This document shows, piece by piece, positions 23,515 through 34,243 of a stretch of DNA of 64,000 nt. The stretch is from Pseudeuparius sepicola (taxonomy: Eukaryota > Arthropoda > Insecta > Coleoptera > Anthribidae): positions 37,324,365 to 37,388,364 of the forward strand of contig OY987304.1 in assembly GCA_963920635.1 (NCBI GenBank). The letters are read 5' to 3'. The stretch's first letter is position 1; each line of letters begins with the position of its first letter. Below the pieces are notes generated by a model. That model worked only from the letters and a program-made list of their open reading frames with translations. It made no database searches and had not been told where the DNA came from. Made by a program: the position numbers and the translations under genes.

Positions 23515-23900
23515 TTATCGTGACAACCGAATATTTCGACTCGGCATTAGCTGTCTAACCCGTAGATGTAGATTCTGGAACCCAGATCAAGAAGAGCTTG
23601 TTTCTACATCCCACGATGGAAAGGGTTTTCTTACAATTCCGCACTACTTTCGAGGAGCAACGGTAGGAGCTTGGCACTTTAATTGTGTCTTGTCTATGAG
23701 AGGGAATATTGATTGTTTACTGTGACAGTTGTTGATCTATTAGCCTCTGTGCACCCATCTCAGTTTCGCACACCTCTGCCTGAAAGACAGACTGCATTGT
23801 GCTTCATCCCTTGACCTTTCACGCACTGTAGTTCTGGAACCGTCTGTGAACCAAGTTACATCCGAATTCGTTAGGGTGCTCCCACTCATGTCTATTCAGA
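23515..23900 (-). pseudogene. LINE RNase H domain remnant
   Basis: Reading the minus strand, a degenerate ribonuclease H domain is recognisable: VTWFTDGS with the first catalytic Asp (about 23859-23835), then after a frameshift FQAEVCETEMGAQRLIDQQL with the catalytic Glu, and KLFLIWVPES near 23590-23570, corresponding to the WVPGHSG motif with the His region lost. At least two in-frame stops and one frameshift are present. Upstream, weak similarity to the reverse transcriptase-RNase H linker (LNFSVLFLNRHEWE) extends to about 23990. RNase H of this kind sits at the C-terminus of ORF2 of I/LOA/R1-like non-LTR retrotransposons and removes RNA from hybrids. Clade not determinable. Dead fragment. 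Confidence 0.6.
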
Positions 23901-24180
23901 AATAGGACGCTGAAGTTCAGATCGCGACTAGTTTGAGTGGGCGTCCAATCTGAGATCAATGCAAACATAGCCTTGAGTTATTCCATTGCAATGTTAACAT
24001 TGTAATCTTTGCCTCGGCCAGAGGGCTTGTAAATAATACGGGCGACGTCTCATGGTCTGATCGTGTAGGTAGCACGCAGAGCGGTTTGTTTAAACTTTAG
24101 GTTGCAATTCGGCCTACGACATGTTATTATTATTACTGTCGTCTATTTATTTTACTTTCCAGGATGCAAAAGTATATTAC

Positions 24181-24218
24181 CACAGACCTATATAGCTTAA
24201 GCTATATATAGGTCTGTG
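24181..24218. repeat. 38-bp palindrome
   Basis: cacagacctatatagctt followed by its complement with a 2-bp insertion. It lies 9 bp from the start of the interleaved foldback and may be part of the same rearrangement. Confidence 0.8.
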
Positions 24219-24226
24219 ATATTACC

Positions 24227-24888
24227 TACATAGCGAGAGTTGTAAACAGCTTCTTACGTATGAGTGGAAAAGTTGCGCACGAGCCGCGCGTCAGCGAGTG
24301 CTGTAATTCCACGAGTATGTAAAGCTTACAACTCGAGTTTTGTATTATAATTTTTCTTCAACGAAAGAAAAACAATTATAATAGATAAACTATATACTTC
24401 TGATTATCTGTCAGGCAACAATTAGTATGTTGGTTAGTTGCTCTGGTGACGCGGATGCCGCGCTAACAAGGCACCCGTGATAATTGCGTTTTAATTAAGA
24501 ACAGATACGTAATTTTTTTTCTACTCCTATGCTAGTAACATTCCTATTAAGTGACGGTTTAAGTTATAAGTAAGTTCATTGTTACGAACACTGACACGTA
24601 ATGACTAACCAACATACTAATTGTTGCCTGTCAGATAATCAGAAGTTTTGTTTGTCTATTATAATAGTTTTTCCTTCGTCGAAGAAAAACTATAATACAA
24701 ATCTCGAGTTGTAAGCTTATTACATACTCGTGGAATTACAACTCTCGCTATGTAATATACTATTATTACGTGTCAGTCATTACGTGTCAGCCATTACTTA
24801 TCAGTGTTCGTAACAATGAACTTACTTATAACCTAAACCGTCACTTAATAGGTACGTTACTAGCATAGGAGTAGAAAAAAAATATTAC
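24227..24888. repeat. Interleaved foldback, order A-B-A'-B'
   Basis: A (24227-24437) pairs with A' (24601-24754); B (24508-24605) pairs with B' (24775-24888). Because B lies between A and A', and A' between B and B', the two hairpins cannot be simply nested. A carries about 66 bp extra relative to A', bounded by gttgtaa and gctgtaa. Just before B' the short unit attacgtgtcag is tandemly repeated. No coding capacity. The arrangement could be a foldback transposon dimer or an inversion within one. Confidence 0.8.
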
Positions 24889-25989
24889 AACACTTCTTCA
24901 TAAAATTTAATGGCGCGACCTGTCACAATTTGAAAGGACATATAGGTTAAATGATCAACATTTTTTCCGGACTGCTCGATTAACTTTCCTTGCGCTTATA
25001 AAGTAGGGCAGTTTCTTTTCCACAATGTGCACGTTAGGTGTCTCCCGTCTACTTTTGAGTTATTCCAGCAATTTCTGTGACGTTCTCCCTCATTTCTCAC
25101 GGCGGGTTCTACATTTTCATCTCCATAGATGCTATACGATCCCGCTTGTCTCAAAAATAAACTTTTACAATACAAACTGCAGTTAATTTAGATAATTTTC
25201 CGAGCAACTAAAACTTTCCGGCTAATTCCACAAATGAAAAATGCGGAAAAGTTCGCCTTTACGACGCCGTTTTGCGAAACCGTTTAATCAAGAACAACAC
25301 CGAGGTTTTTATTCGAGTTTTACCGGATTGCCCCTATATATTTTTATTGTTAGTTTACTGCAAGTCGGGACATTAAAATGGGTACAATCTCCCGAAACGC
25401 AACGGCGGCCAAATGATGGTTTATGGTGTTGGGTGAAAAGCCGATCGCCCATTACGGATATTCTAAATGTGAAGCGATGGGCGGTTACCGAGAATTTGAC
25501 TTTACGGCCGACCGAAAATTGCCGATTAATTTGGAAAAAATTGATAGGTCGAGTCCGAAACAAACATTGGGAAAATCCACCAGAAGAGACTGCGAGGGAT
25601 CGTTTTTATAGACTTATGGGGACGGACTGACAACTATAAATTTTGATTACTTAAAGGTTTTGTAGTGCCAAAATGCCCACTATCAGTGACTATAGATTCT
25701 ATAGTCACTGCCACTATGCAAATATACCCATGCAATCAGTCTATTAGGTCAATAGAGTAATACACCTTGCCTCAGCAGATTTCAACATGGCGACCCTGCC
25801 AGCGCACGATAAACGCGCAGCTAGAGATGAGTGCAGGAACATAACATAATAATAGCTAATACGTTATTTTAGTAAGAAACAAGCACAGACCTCGGAGCGC
25901 CACCAACTTGAGGAGTGCCCAGTTGTGGCCGTGCTGAAACCACGGCAGACTTACAGGCGCCTACGCATAATACTCCATTTATTGAAGCC
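24889..25989. other. Unassigned; small hairpin at 25685-25709
   Basis: A 129-codon plus-strand frame at 25241-25630 sits in modestly GC-richer DNA but has no recognisable domain and overlaps a minus-strand frame of similar quality, so it is not called. agtgactata/tatagtcact at 25685-25709 is a perfect 10-bp hairpin with a 5-bp loop. Confidence 0.35.
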
Positions 25990-26784
25990 TGTTTGACAAA
26001 TAACAATTTTCGCCCAACAAATCCCCCAATATATATTACAATTTATTTTTCCGAGGACTTCACTTGAAACAAATGATTGCTATTTTGATAGGGTAACTTT
26101 GTGTAATATTTGAGATCCATGGCCTACTTTCAGAGATATTTTTGAAAAACCCGAAAACTGCCAGAATTTCTTCGGTTTGTAACTTTTTTGTTTCAAGAGT
26201 TACCGAAAAATTTTCCCCAGTGACATTTGCGGGCAAAACTAATTATTGCTTTAAGCCTACTTTATAAGAATTTAAAACAATGCCACGGTTTAATGGGTGC
26301 TATCATAGTATACCCACCGAAAAATGTGCCCTTTTTATTGTAGCGAGCCGTCGCCTCGAATCCTGTACCTTCATGTTTTATATATTTTTTCCTAACATAC
26401 TACATTGGAAATCTTGAAAATGTCTTGCGAGGTATCTTGCCCATTTTTAAAATTTTCTAGAAGATATGTATGACAGTTATAAATAAAAAATTAAGTGTTA
26501 AGAGAGCACACAACAAACCATGGTTTTTCCAAATTCTGATAAACTAGGTTTAAAGCAATCTTCAGTTTTGGCCACAAATTTCTTTAAGAAATTTTTTAGG
26601 TAATCCTTGAAACAAAAAAGTTACATGCCGAAGACATTTCGGTGATTTTCGGGATTTTGAAAAATATCTCGGAAAGTAGGCAAAGTTAGCTCATAAAAAG
26701 CATTTTTTTTTTCAAATAAAGTTCTCAGAAAAATGAATATTTGTCAAGATTTTCTCGAGTGGCCCTTCTTAAATAGACACCCTG
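25990..26784. mobile_element. Diverged foldback element with mariner-like right end
   Basis: The arms at about 26040-26330 and 26510-26770 are diverged reverse complements (shared GCCTACTTTC.GAGATATTTT and GTAACTTTTTTGTTTCAAG). The right tip is GACACCCTG at 26784 followed by TA. The left tip is eroded and could not be placed. The segment ATATCTCGGAAAGTAGGC near 26665 resembles the subterminal box described for the 46.8-56.9 kb elements. A further CACCCTG tip near 26811-26817 suggests an adjacent or nested relative. Confidence 0.65.
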
Positions 26785-26786
26785 TA

Positions 26787-29519
26787 TTTTTGTTCTTAAC
26801 TTTTCGAGAACACCCTGCATATCATATCTGAAGCTAGATTCGGATTCTCCAGAGAAAACTGCATGATCCTGTTTTTAAGCTAGTCTTTTTATTTAAAAAA
26901 CTAACGATATAATCGGGCTTTATTTGAGAACCTAATATAGATACCCTGAAAAAGTTTCTCTTTTTGCAATGCGAAAAACACAGTTCTATTATACTTAGAA
27001 AAATAGTTATTTGTGTAACTATATAGTGCGAAAAGTGCATATTTGTTGCACGAGGCATGAAGTTTTCAGCTCGAGACGCAGTCGAGGTAACTGACTTACA
27101 AATTTTTTAAATTTTGTTTTCTTCATTGCCTGTAAAGGTCTCAGGTTCTTCACTTAAAACTCTTTTTAGAATTGTTGTGAAGTTTTCGGTACTCGTACTT
27201 GGTTGATCTTTCAGAATTTGAGCACCTATTTCAGTTTTTTTTACAAATTGACTCCCCAAAATATAGCCCTCAGCTACAGTTGAAGATTTCCATCCTCCAT
27301 TGCGTTTTAATGACTAATGATAACAGGTCTGCCCCAGATTCCACAAGCAATGTTGCAGAAAATCTGCGAAAACAGTGTCCTATGTATTGGGTTTTCAATC
27401 TTTAAGTATTTTGCAATATAACTTGGAATTTTACTAAAAGTATTTACACGAACAGGTTGAACGGAGCATTTTCCGTTATACTTAATATAAAAAATCTAGT
27501 GTGACTGGTAGATTGGGGACGAAGGGATGCATATTTGCGATACATTTCAACAAAATTAAAACTTCTAATTTTTCCGCTTATTACAAATGATCGAGGTTTG
27601 TTTATCTTGCTATCGGGAATTTTTACAGTTATGATAGAATCCGTTAATATTATTTAGTGGTAATTTCTGTAACTCGTCTCTGCGGCATGCTCCTGCAATG
27701 CCAAATACTGCAACTATCTATAACAATACACAAGTGAGTAGGTATAAAGTTAAAAATCGACCAAGTGCGAGTCGAACTCGCACAATATTTAACACTACAT
27801 ATTTTTTTACAATACTTTAGTAAAAAATAAATAAATAAATAAATAAAACTTGTCTCAGAGCGTGGTTTCGAACCCCGGATCTTCGAGTTATGAGCCCAGC
27901 ACGCTTCCACTGCGCCACAAATGCTTGATACGAACCGTACAGCCCTATAATAAAGGGCGTGTCCTAAAATATTCGAGATTTTACATAAAAATACAGCGCG
28001 CCTGTACCTGAAAAAGTCACATGGAATAACAGATCGGCCTCTGCGAACCCCCAAAATCCGAAATCGGTACGAAATTTGGAAATTTTTCACATCAAAACAA
28101 TACCAAATGTCAATCAATGTACGAATAGGTATCGATCGGGGGGCGGGGCGTCGCCTCGGCCACGATGTAAGTATACAGCCAAATCGCGAAAAAAAAATGG
28201 AAAAGGGGCCCAAACGGCCGAACGGCTTTTTCGATCAGGGGGGCTCTCTCGCAGGCGGGAGGCCCATATCCCTCGGCGGCCCCACGCGAACATTGAAGTC
28301 GACCGGCGCTAGCCGTTCGAATCCCTAGCCTAAAAAAATCGAAAAAAATGGGAAAAGAATTTTCCGGGAGCCGAACGGCTCTTCCGAGTCAGACGCCCAT
28401 CGAAAGCCTTCTTGCCCATCAGCTCGGTCGGCCGTACGCCAAATTTGGGCTCGAAAAATCGAAAACTGCGACCTGTAGACGATAAAGTAGGTACACCTAT
28501 TATTACCCAGCAGTGGGAGCCAAAACAAGGTCCTATTTGTCCGGCGGAGCCGGTAGGCCCTTGTTAACAAGGGTAATATTTTGCTCTACTGTAGTTTATG
28601 TCAATACTAAAAGAATGGCCGAAGTATCGTTCGGCTATGCTAAAAGGTATATAGCACTTGCAATGAGTGAAAGAGGAATTATACCGAATAATATGAATAA
28701 TTGAATGATTGAGTAAAGGAATAATAATTATTATTTCTTTACTCAATGATTGAATTAAATTTCTACCGTAACGGAATTTATATTTTCTGCTTTGGAAACA
28801 CTCCATATCATTGGACATCGCACACTGAAAAAACAGAAACGAGCCGGGGCGCTGTTGTCAAATCACGAATAGGCGTAAGTTGACGTCTTTTCGTGATGAA
28901 CTAATTTTCTAAGAATTGAGATAGGTACATCAAGCAAAGAATATTAGGGAGATGCTAGAAAATTACATTTTCGGGTTGCGCCACTTCGTGCAATAGATAG
29001 AGAATCAAAAGTTTAGTCTGCGTACGTGGCGTGTCTCCATTTTGCATTTTTCACCACTACCTACGTGTTTTGAGGGACGAAATGTGCCAAAACGTCTTTA
29101 TTTTAATTATTCATATACATGGGTCTCCAACCCATGACGTATGAATTTATATACGGTTTCGTTTTAGAAGTTAGCATATGGGTGCAGGTACATTTTGACA
29201 ACCTTCTCGACAATGGCGATCGAAGTAAGGATTTAAAGTAGCCAATGTTGTTCCATGTCCATCCGAACTTGCAATCCAAGTAATTCCACCGAATGTCTAC
29301 ATATAGTTAAATTGCGTGCACTGTTTACAGTTCTCCTAAATTTATGACACAACGAATTTTCATTTTTTGATATATTTCCTTACTGTGATATTTGCAAAGG
29401 ATGCTAAAAAGAGACTATTATCGACAAGTAAACAAAACTATGTATCGTTGGAATTGGGAGTGCGGAAGAAACCAAAAATACCTCAAGTCAAGTCAAGATA
29501 ATACAAAATTTTTTAAAAC
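26787..29519. other. Unassigned; SINE-like portion and GC-rich patch
   Basis: No gene is supported. About 27740-27925 is tRNA-related (see the tRNA-like entry); about 28100-28560 is GC-rich with an imperfect internal repetition around GCCGAACGGCT (28215 and 28370) and no identified family. At 28706-28748 a short inverted repeat (tgattgagtaaaggaataat against attatttctttactcaa) is visible. Confidence 0.35.
27853..27924 (-). pseudogene. tRNA-Met(CAT)-like sequence, probably a SINE head
   Basis: On the minus strand TGGCGCAGTGGAAGCGTGCTG matches an A box/D arm of initiator-like tRNA-Met, the loop ctCATaa carries a CAT anticodon, and GGTTCGAAACC matches a B box. The acceptor stem does not pair (gcatttg against ctctgag) and the anticodon stem is damaged, so it is not a working tRNA. 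It is followed downstream by a TTTA-rich tail and a second B-box-like palindrome (gtgcgagttcgactcgcac), features of a tRNA-derived SINE. Confidence 0.6.
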
Positions 29520-29850
29520 AAAATTGTAGATCATTTACCCTCTACAACTTTTACTAAGGTTATTTTTGGTTATTTTTGGTAAAAAAAATATTTACAAGAC
29601 CAATCCTGTGGTACCTAAACGATTTTTTTGTCATACCTATGCCCTGTAAATCATTAAGTATTAGAGACACAAAAAAAAATTATTAGAAAAAGTTGACCTA
29701 TAAAACTTTTATTAAAGTCATTTTTTGGTAAAAATTGTGTAAAAATTGTTTACAAGACCACCCCTGCAGCGCGCTGAATTTTTGTCATATACCTAAGTAA
29801 TGCACTGTAACTCGTTATGTAGATATACAAAAAAATATATATCAGGAAAA
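29520..29850. repeat. Diverged tandem duplication, period about 165 bp
   Basis: Two units share the order: acttttaytaaagt, attttttggtaaaaa, tttacaagacca, tttttgtcata, ccta..gccctgtaa and aaaagttga. The units differ by many substitutions and small indels, so the duplication is old. Confidence 0.6.
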
Positions 29851-31017
29851 GTTGAGAAATTTTTTTAAGAAACCACCATTATTGTTTAGGAAACCACCCT
29901 ATAGCGTAATTCGTATCAGGAGGTCAGGAGTGCGAGTATGATCATTCAGTTGGACACTCAGGAGGCAGTCCCCAAGCAACCCTGAAAAAATCATCTTGTT
30001 TGAATTTTTTTTTGCGACCTCTATAAGCCCAGCACAACTTTATTGAACTATTAAAGCAGCTATTGAGGGCCCTCTTGTGGACAAAAAAAATGGTGGAATG
30101 TTTATATTAATTAAAAAAAATTTGGAGGTAGGTAAATTTATAAAATGTCAAGCTCAGATACAGACGCTGCACATGGCAATGCGGAACCTCCCACTTGTAT
30201 TCTTCCGCCAGAAAAGAAATTGAAATAGACATTCGCTCGCTTTACGTGCTCCGTTGGTCCGACCCTGCGTGCTATTCATCTGCCTACGTGATTTGTTTAC
30301 ACTTACTGACTCTTTAAAATAAATAGACTATAGTTTCTTATTTTCATGAGGCATAATATTGCTCGTGCAATAAACAGGGTGACTAAACTAAACTCGATAA
30401 AAAGGATTATTTCAATTATTGCGAGAAATGTCATAATTATTCTTATATCCGTATTCCTAATTATTTATGATTGGATTCAAAAATAAATAATCATGAGATT
30501 GAGTTGGGGGTACCCTATAAGTCTCTCTTAATCCTAATACTTAATATATCCTCTTGTTTGTTTGGAGAGTTCAGTTAGCTAACGTGTCAAATGTGCCATA
30601 ACTAAAATGAAGGCAATATTGGGTAAAGTCCTCGCCTTGGTATCTATAAATTCATATTCAGATACTGGATAATCAGTAAGTAGGTATACTTAGGTATTCC
30701 TTATTCCCCCCCAAATAAAAGGCGTAGGGGTGATAATTTTTCCATCAATTTCGGAGTATGTAGGTACTTATTCCCTTCCTCATATTTGCTTGTTATCTCT
30801 AACAACATTGTTAGTCTGCCCCGCACTTGAGTCTCTATTTTCTTTAATATATTTCCCAATTTTCTACATCATTGCTTATTCTCCTTCAGCTGCTGTTCTC
30901 AGAAAATACATTTATCTATAATGAACAGAAACACATTTATCGCTTAGGTAAAATAATACGTAGACACACAAGGCAAACTCAATTCTAGACGTAAATTGTT
31001 GAGAAAATATTATAGTA
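29851..31017. other. Unassigned AT-rich DNA
   Basis: Apart from the short paralogous frame at 30145-30228, nothing with a recognisable repeat partner or protein motif was found. Confidence 0.35.
30145..30228 (+). other. Short frame (27 codons) paralogous to 1646-1762
   Basis: ATG frame MSSSDTDAAHGNAEPP followed by CILPPEKKLK and a TAG stop. It shares its core and upstream context with the frame near 1646. The upstream AG/GT-like bases (ggaggtaggtaaattt) could mark an exon edge. Unknown protein; probably a transposon-derived N-terminus. Confidence 0.25.
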
Positions 31018-31019
31018 TA

Positions 31020-32541
31020 CACTGTGTCCCGGATAAGAATGAACAGCATGGGGATATTGCAAACGGTGAGAGATAGGGCAACGGTTAAATGGGGAAAAAG
31101 TTGCGCAATTTTGAGGTCAATAAAATGGCACAAACAGATTTTTAATATCTTTTTCGTTTTTGAGTTATTTTGAAAAAAGTAAAATTTTGCGTTTTCGATT
31201 TTATTTTTTTCTGAAGTTGTTATCACAGGTAGAGAAAAAAGAAAAACACTTTCTTATGGCACTTTTTAACGGGCCTTAAGACGGCGTTTTTAGATTTGTT
31301 CTACAACGTTTCGTTTTTGAGAAACCATCTTCAATTTTATTTTTTTAAGTACGGACCTGGATTTTTTTTTGTAGATTTTGAAAGCACTTTTCATTGCAAA
31401 TACCATGATGTATGACACGAAATTTTTTTAAAAGGTTTTGAGACAATTATACTGAAAATTTCTTTTTTTCCATTCATTTTTGTCTAATGCGGCCCTGTAT
31501 TTATTAACAAGGAGTCTAAATATTAATCAGTATTGACAACAATTTAACTTACAGTTTATTTTTACTTCGAAAACTTAATATTTTTAAATTGTACGGCCCT
31601 GCGTCTGGTAAAGTGTTTTCCTCTGTTGGTGTACAGCAAACAGTGTCGCATTGTGTTTTGGAGTAAATTCTTCGCTTTTCCTAATTGCGAAGAAAGAAGA
31701 AAGCTTTAAGCCAACGTAATCAATAACTTTTGCCATTTATTAATTGCAAAAATACATTCGTTCGGCCTCTACACTATTTCTGTGACACAAGATATAACAA
31801 GCTGACATGTTAAATTTGTCGTCATTTGAAAAAGCACCCTCCATTTGTAATTAAATAAATTGTTAACTAAATGATACAGTGGGAGTTATGACAAATGACA
31901 AGGGATTGGTTTCGTTGTTTCAAAGCCTTCTAGGTGGAGGATTTTTATATATTTTTTATTATCGTATGTGCCGTCCTTTTTTTAGTTCTCCAATTGAAAT
32001 ATAAGTTGCAAGTTAAATTGTTGACAATACTGATTAATATTTAGACTTCTTATTATTAAATACAGGGCCGCATTAGATAAAAAAATAATGGAAAAAAGGA
32101 ATTTTCAGTATAATTGTCTCAAAACATTTTAAAAATATTTCTTGTCATACATCATGGTATTTGCAATGAAAAGTTCTTTCAAAATCTGCAAAAAAAAATC
32201 CAGGTCCGTATTTAAAAAAATTAATTTGAAGATGGTTTCTCAAAAACGAAACGTTGTAGAACAAATCTAAAAGCGCCATCTTAAGGCCCGTTAAAAAGTG
32301 CCATAAGAAAGTGCTTTTCTTTTTTCTCTATATGTGACAGCAACTTCAGAAAAAAATAAAATCGAAAACGCAAAATTTTACTTTTTTAAAAAAAACTCAA
32401 AAACTAAAAAAGATATTAGAAATCTGTTCGTGCCATTTTATTGACCTCGAAATTGCGCAACTTTTTCCCCATTTAACCGTTGCCCTATCTCTCACCGTTT
32501 GCAATATCCCTATGCTGTTTATTCTTATCCGGGACACAGTG
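31020..32541. mobile_element. Foldback element with 531-bp inverted arms, TA-flanked
   Basis: The left tip is TA/CACTGTGTCCCGGATAAG at 31020; the right tip is the complement ending 32541, followed by TA. The arms 31020-31550 and 32010-32541 match with few differences along their whole length (for example tgcaaacggtgagagatagg and the matching complement). The 459-bp loop has no transposase. TA duplication suggests a Tc1/mariner-mobilised non-autonomous element, but arms this long are unusual for that group. A transcript through it would form a hairpin of over 500 bp. Confidence 0.93.
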
Positions 32542-32543
32542 TA

Positions 32544-32987
32544 TAGTAGAAGTATGTTTAAAATTTACAAAAACTCCCAGATCCAAAAATTGCTTCACTA
32601 TTAGGTATATCTTTTGGGCATTTTCCTTATGATAATTCGAACAATTCTTACTTATAAAATTTAAGGTAAACTATTCATCGAAAACAGAAGGCCATATTAT
32701 ATAGGTAAAACTCAAATGTATCATGGCTACTATAATAGCCTACTTATGTAAAAAATGCATACAGTTCTCAGAAAGTTTCCAAGTTTCGTAGAAAACACGT
32801 TGTTTATCATCGTAATCATGGTGTTCATTTTTTCTCTGCTAGAACGCCAAACTTGGCTCTTCTACAAGTCGCCGCAGGGAGTTCTCTAGCTGGATAATAA
32901 CTTTAATATCGCTTTATAATTTGTAATCTACCCAGGGAATTAAGTAATGGCCTCCGGGGGCCTGTTGCAGACCGAAGTAATCCGGTA
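32544..32987. other. Unassigned spacer
   Basis: Nothing recognisable lies between the foldback element and the hAT cluster. Confidence 0.35.
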
Positions 32988-32995
32988 ATACACAA

Positions 32996-34192
32996 CAGGG
33001 CCGTATCTGAGGGGGGTTTTGGGGGTTCAAACTCCCCCCCCCCCCCGAAATACCACCATTTTGTGCACCAACACTAGAACGAGCTCCCCGAGTATCAGTG
33101 ACTGTAATAATTTATTAAACCGGTTTTCCAGTAGAACATGGAAACCTGCCCGAAAACTGACAACAAAACATAATTTTTAGATCAGTGCAGTATCGAGTTT
33201 TATCATCAGAAAATGCTTTCAAATAAGATAAAACATAACTGGCAAACACTGGACAACAGTCAACGGTGAACCGTGGTGCATAGCTGCATGCGCCATGGAT
33301 TAGGAGAATAGGGGATTCCTAGAGTATCTTTTATGAATAGGTTAGTAGGTACTAATTTGTATTTGAACATTAATTTATTATTTTTATGAAAGGTTGAGTT
33401 ATAGGCAAGAGGCGCCAAGAAATCTTTTACCATAAATACTGGCAATTCTAAACGTGTCGTCAGGCCAGGCGAAGAATGTGTACCTAATAATATATCCGTA
33501 ATAATGAGAAATCAAATAAGTAGGAAAGGGATAGGTATAAATGCGAGAAGGAATATTCAGCTGTTATTATACCTAATTAATATTTAATATTTTTAAAGTT
33601 AAACGTGCTCAAATTAAACCTGTTTCGTTTTTTTTAAACTATTTAAAAATAGTATTTTTTTACCTTAAAGCTATTTCAACTCCAACAGCCACTGGTCTAA
33701 CCCCCCCAGGGCCGGCTTTAGGCGGGTGGGAACGGTGCGGCGTACGCGGCCCTGCGTTTTGACTGGCCCTGCGCCTCCGAGTCCCGTGTAGATACAGGGT
33801 TATCCAGTCAGTAGCGTATTTAAAAGGGTGGGGATAAAACCGCATTTCAGAATTTGAAAATATTCACTCTAGCTTGTAAATCTGAATATATTGGGATTTC
33901 CTAAGACCAATTTTAGGTAATTTTCTTTAAAATTTCTAAAAAAATTTCCGCCTGCGGCGCATTTTACTGAATTAGGTATTTTAAATACATTTATTTAAAA
34001 AAAAAATCAGAAAAATTGTCCCTTCCTTCCCGAAATTAATTTCTATATACGTCTAGTGGCGTATTAATTTTAAATTCTTAATGGATTAAATAATTCCTTG
34101 CCGGGGCCCCGCACTTTCATCCGGCACCCAGCCCCACAAAAGCTTGAGCCGATCCTGAACCCTCCACCAAATTTTCGCTAGATACGGCCCTG
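32996..34192. mobile_element. hAT-type element, 8-bp duplication ATACACAA, carrying a nested hAT
   Basis: Terminal repeats CAGGGCCGTATCT at 32996 and its complement ending at 34192; perfect ATACACAA duplications at 32988-32995 and 34193-34200. Without the nested insertion (33707-34157 plus one duplicated octamer) it would be about 738 bp. No transposase fragment is recognisable. A run of C follows the left end, as in other hAT derivatives in this window. Confidence 0.9.
33707..34157. mobile_element. Nested hAT-type element, 451 bp
   Basis: Ends CAGGGCCGGCT and, on the other strand from 34157, CAGGATCGGCT. Flanking octamers are AACCCCCC (33699-33706) and AACCCTCC (34158-34165), 7 of 8 matching. 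It lies wholly inside the 32996-34192 element, so it inserted later. A fragment of the same family is at 14429-14540. Confidence 0.8.
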
Positions 34193-34243
34193 ATACACAA
34201 AGTCTAGGGCCGCGCCAGCGCTGTTCAGGTCTAGACTTCCTGG

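Noticed and set aside
25241..25630. 129-codon plus-strand frame in slightly GC-richer DNA
   Set aside because: No recognisable motif, an equally good frame on the opposite strand, and no splice or start context that supports it.
27853..27924. Functional tRNA-Met
   Set aside because: A and B boxes and a CAT anticodon are present, but acceptor and anticodon stems do not pair.
27650..28213. 187-codon minus-strand frame
   Set aside because: It runs through a tRNA-like SINE segment and its A/T-rich tail, and has no domain or sensible composition.
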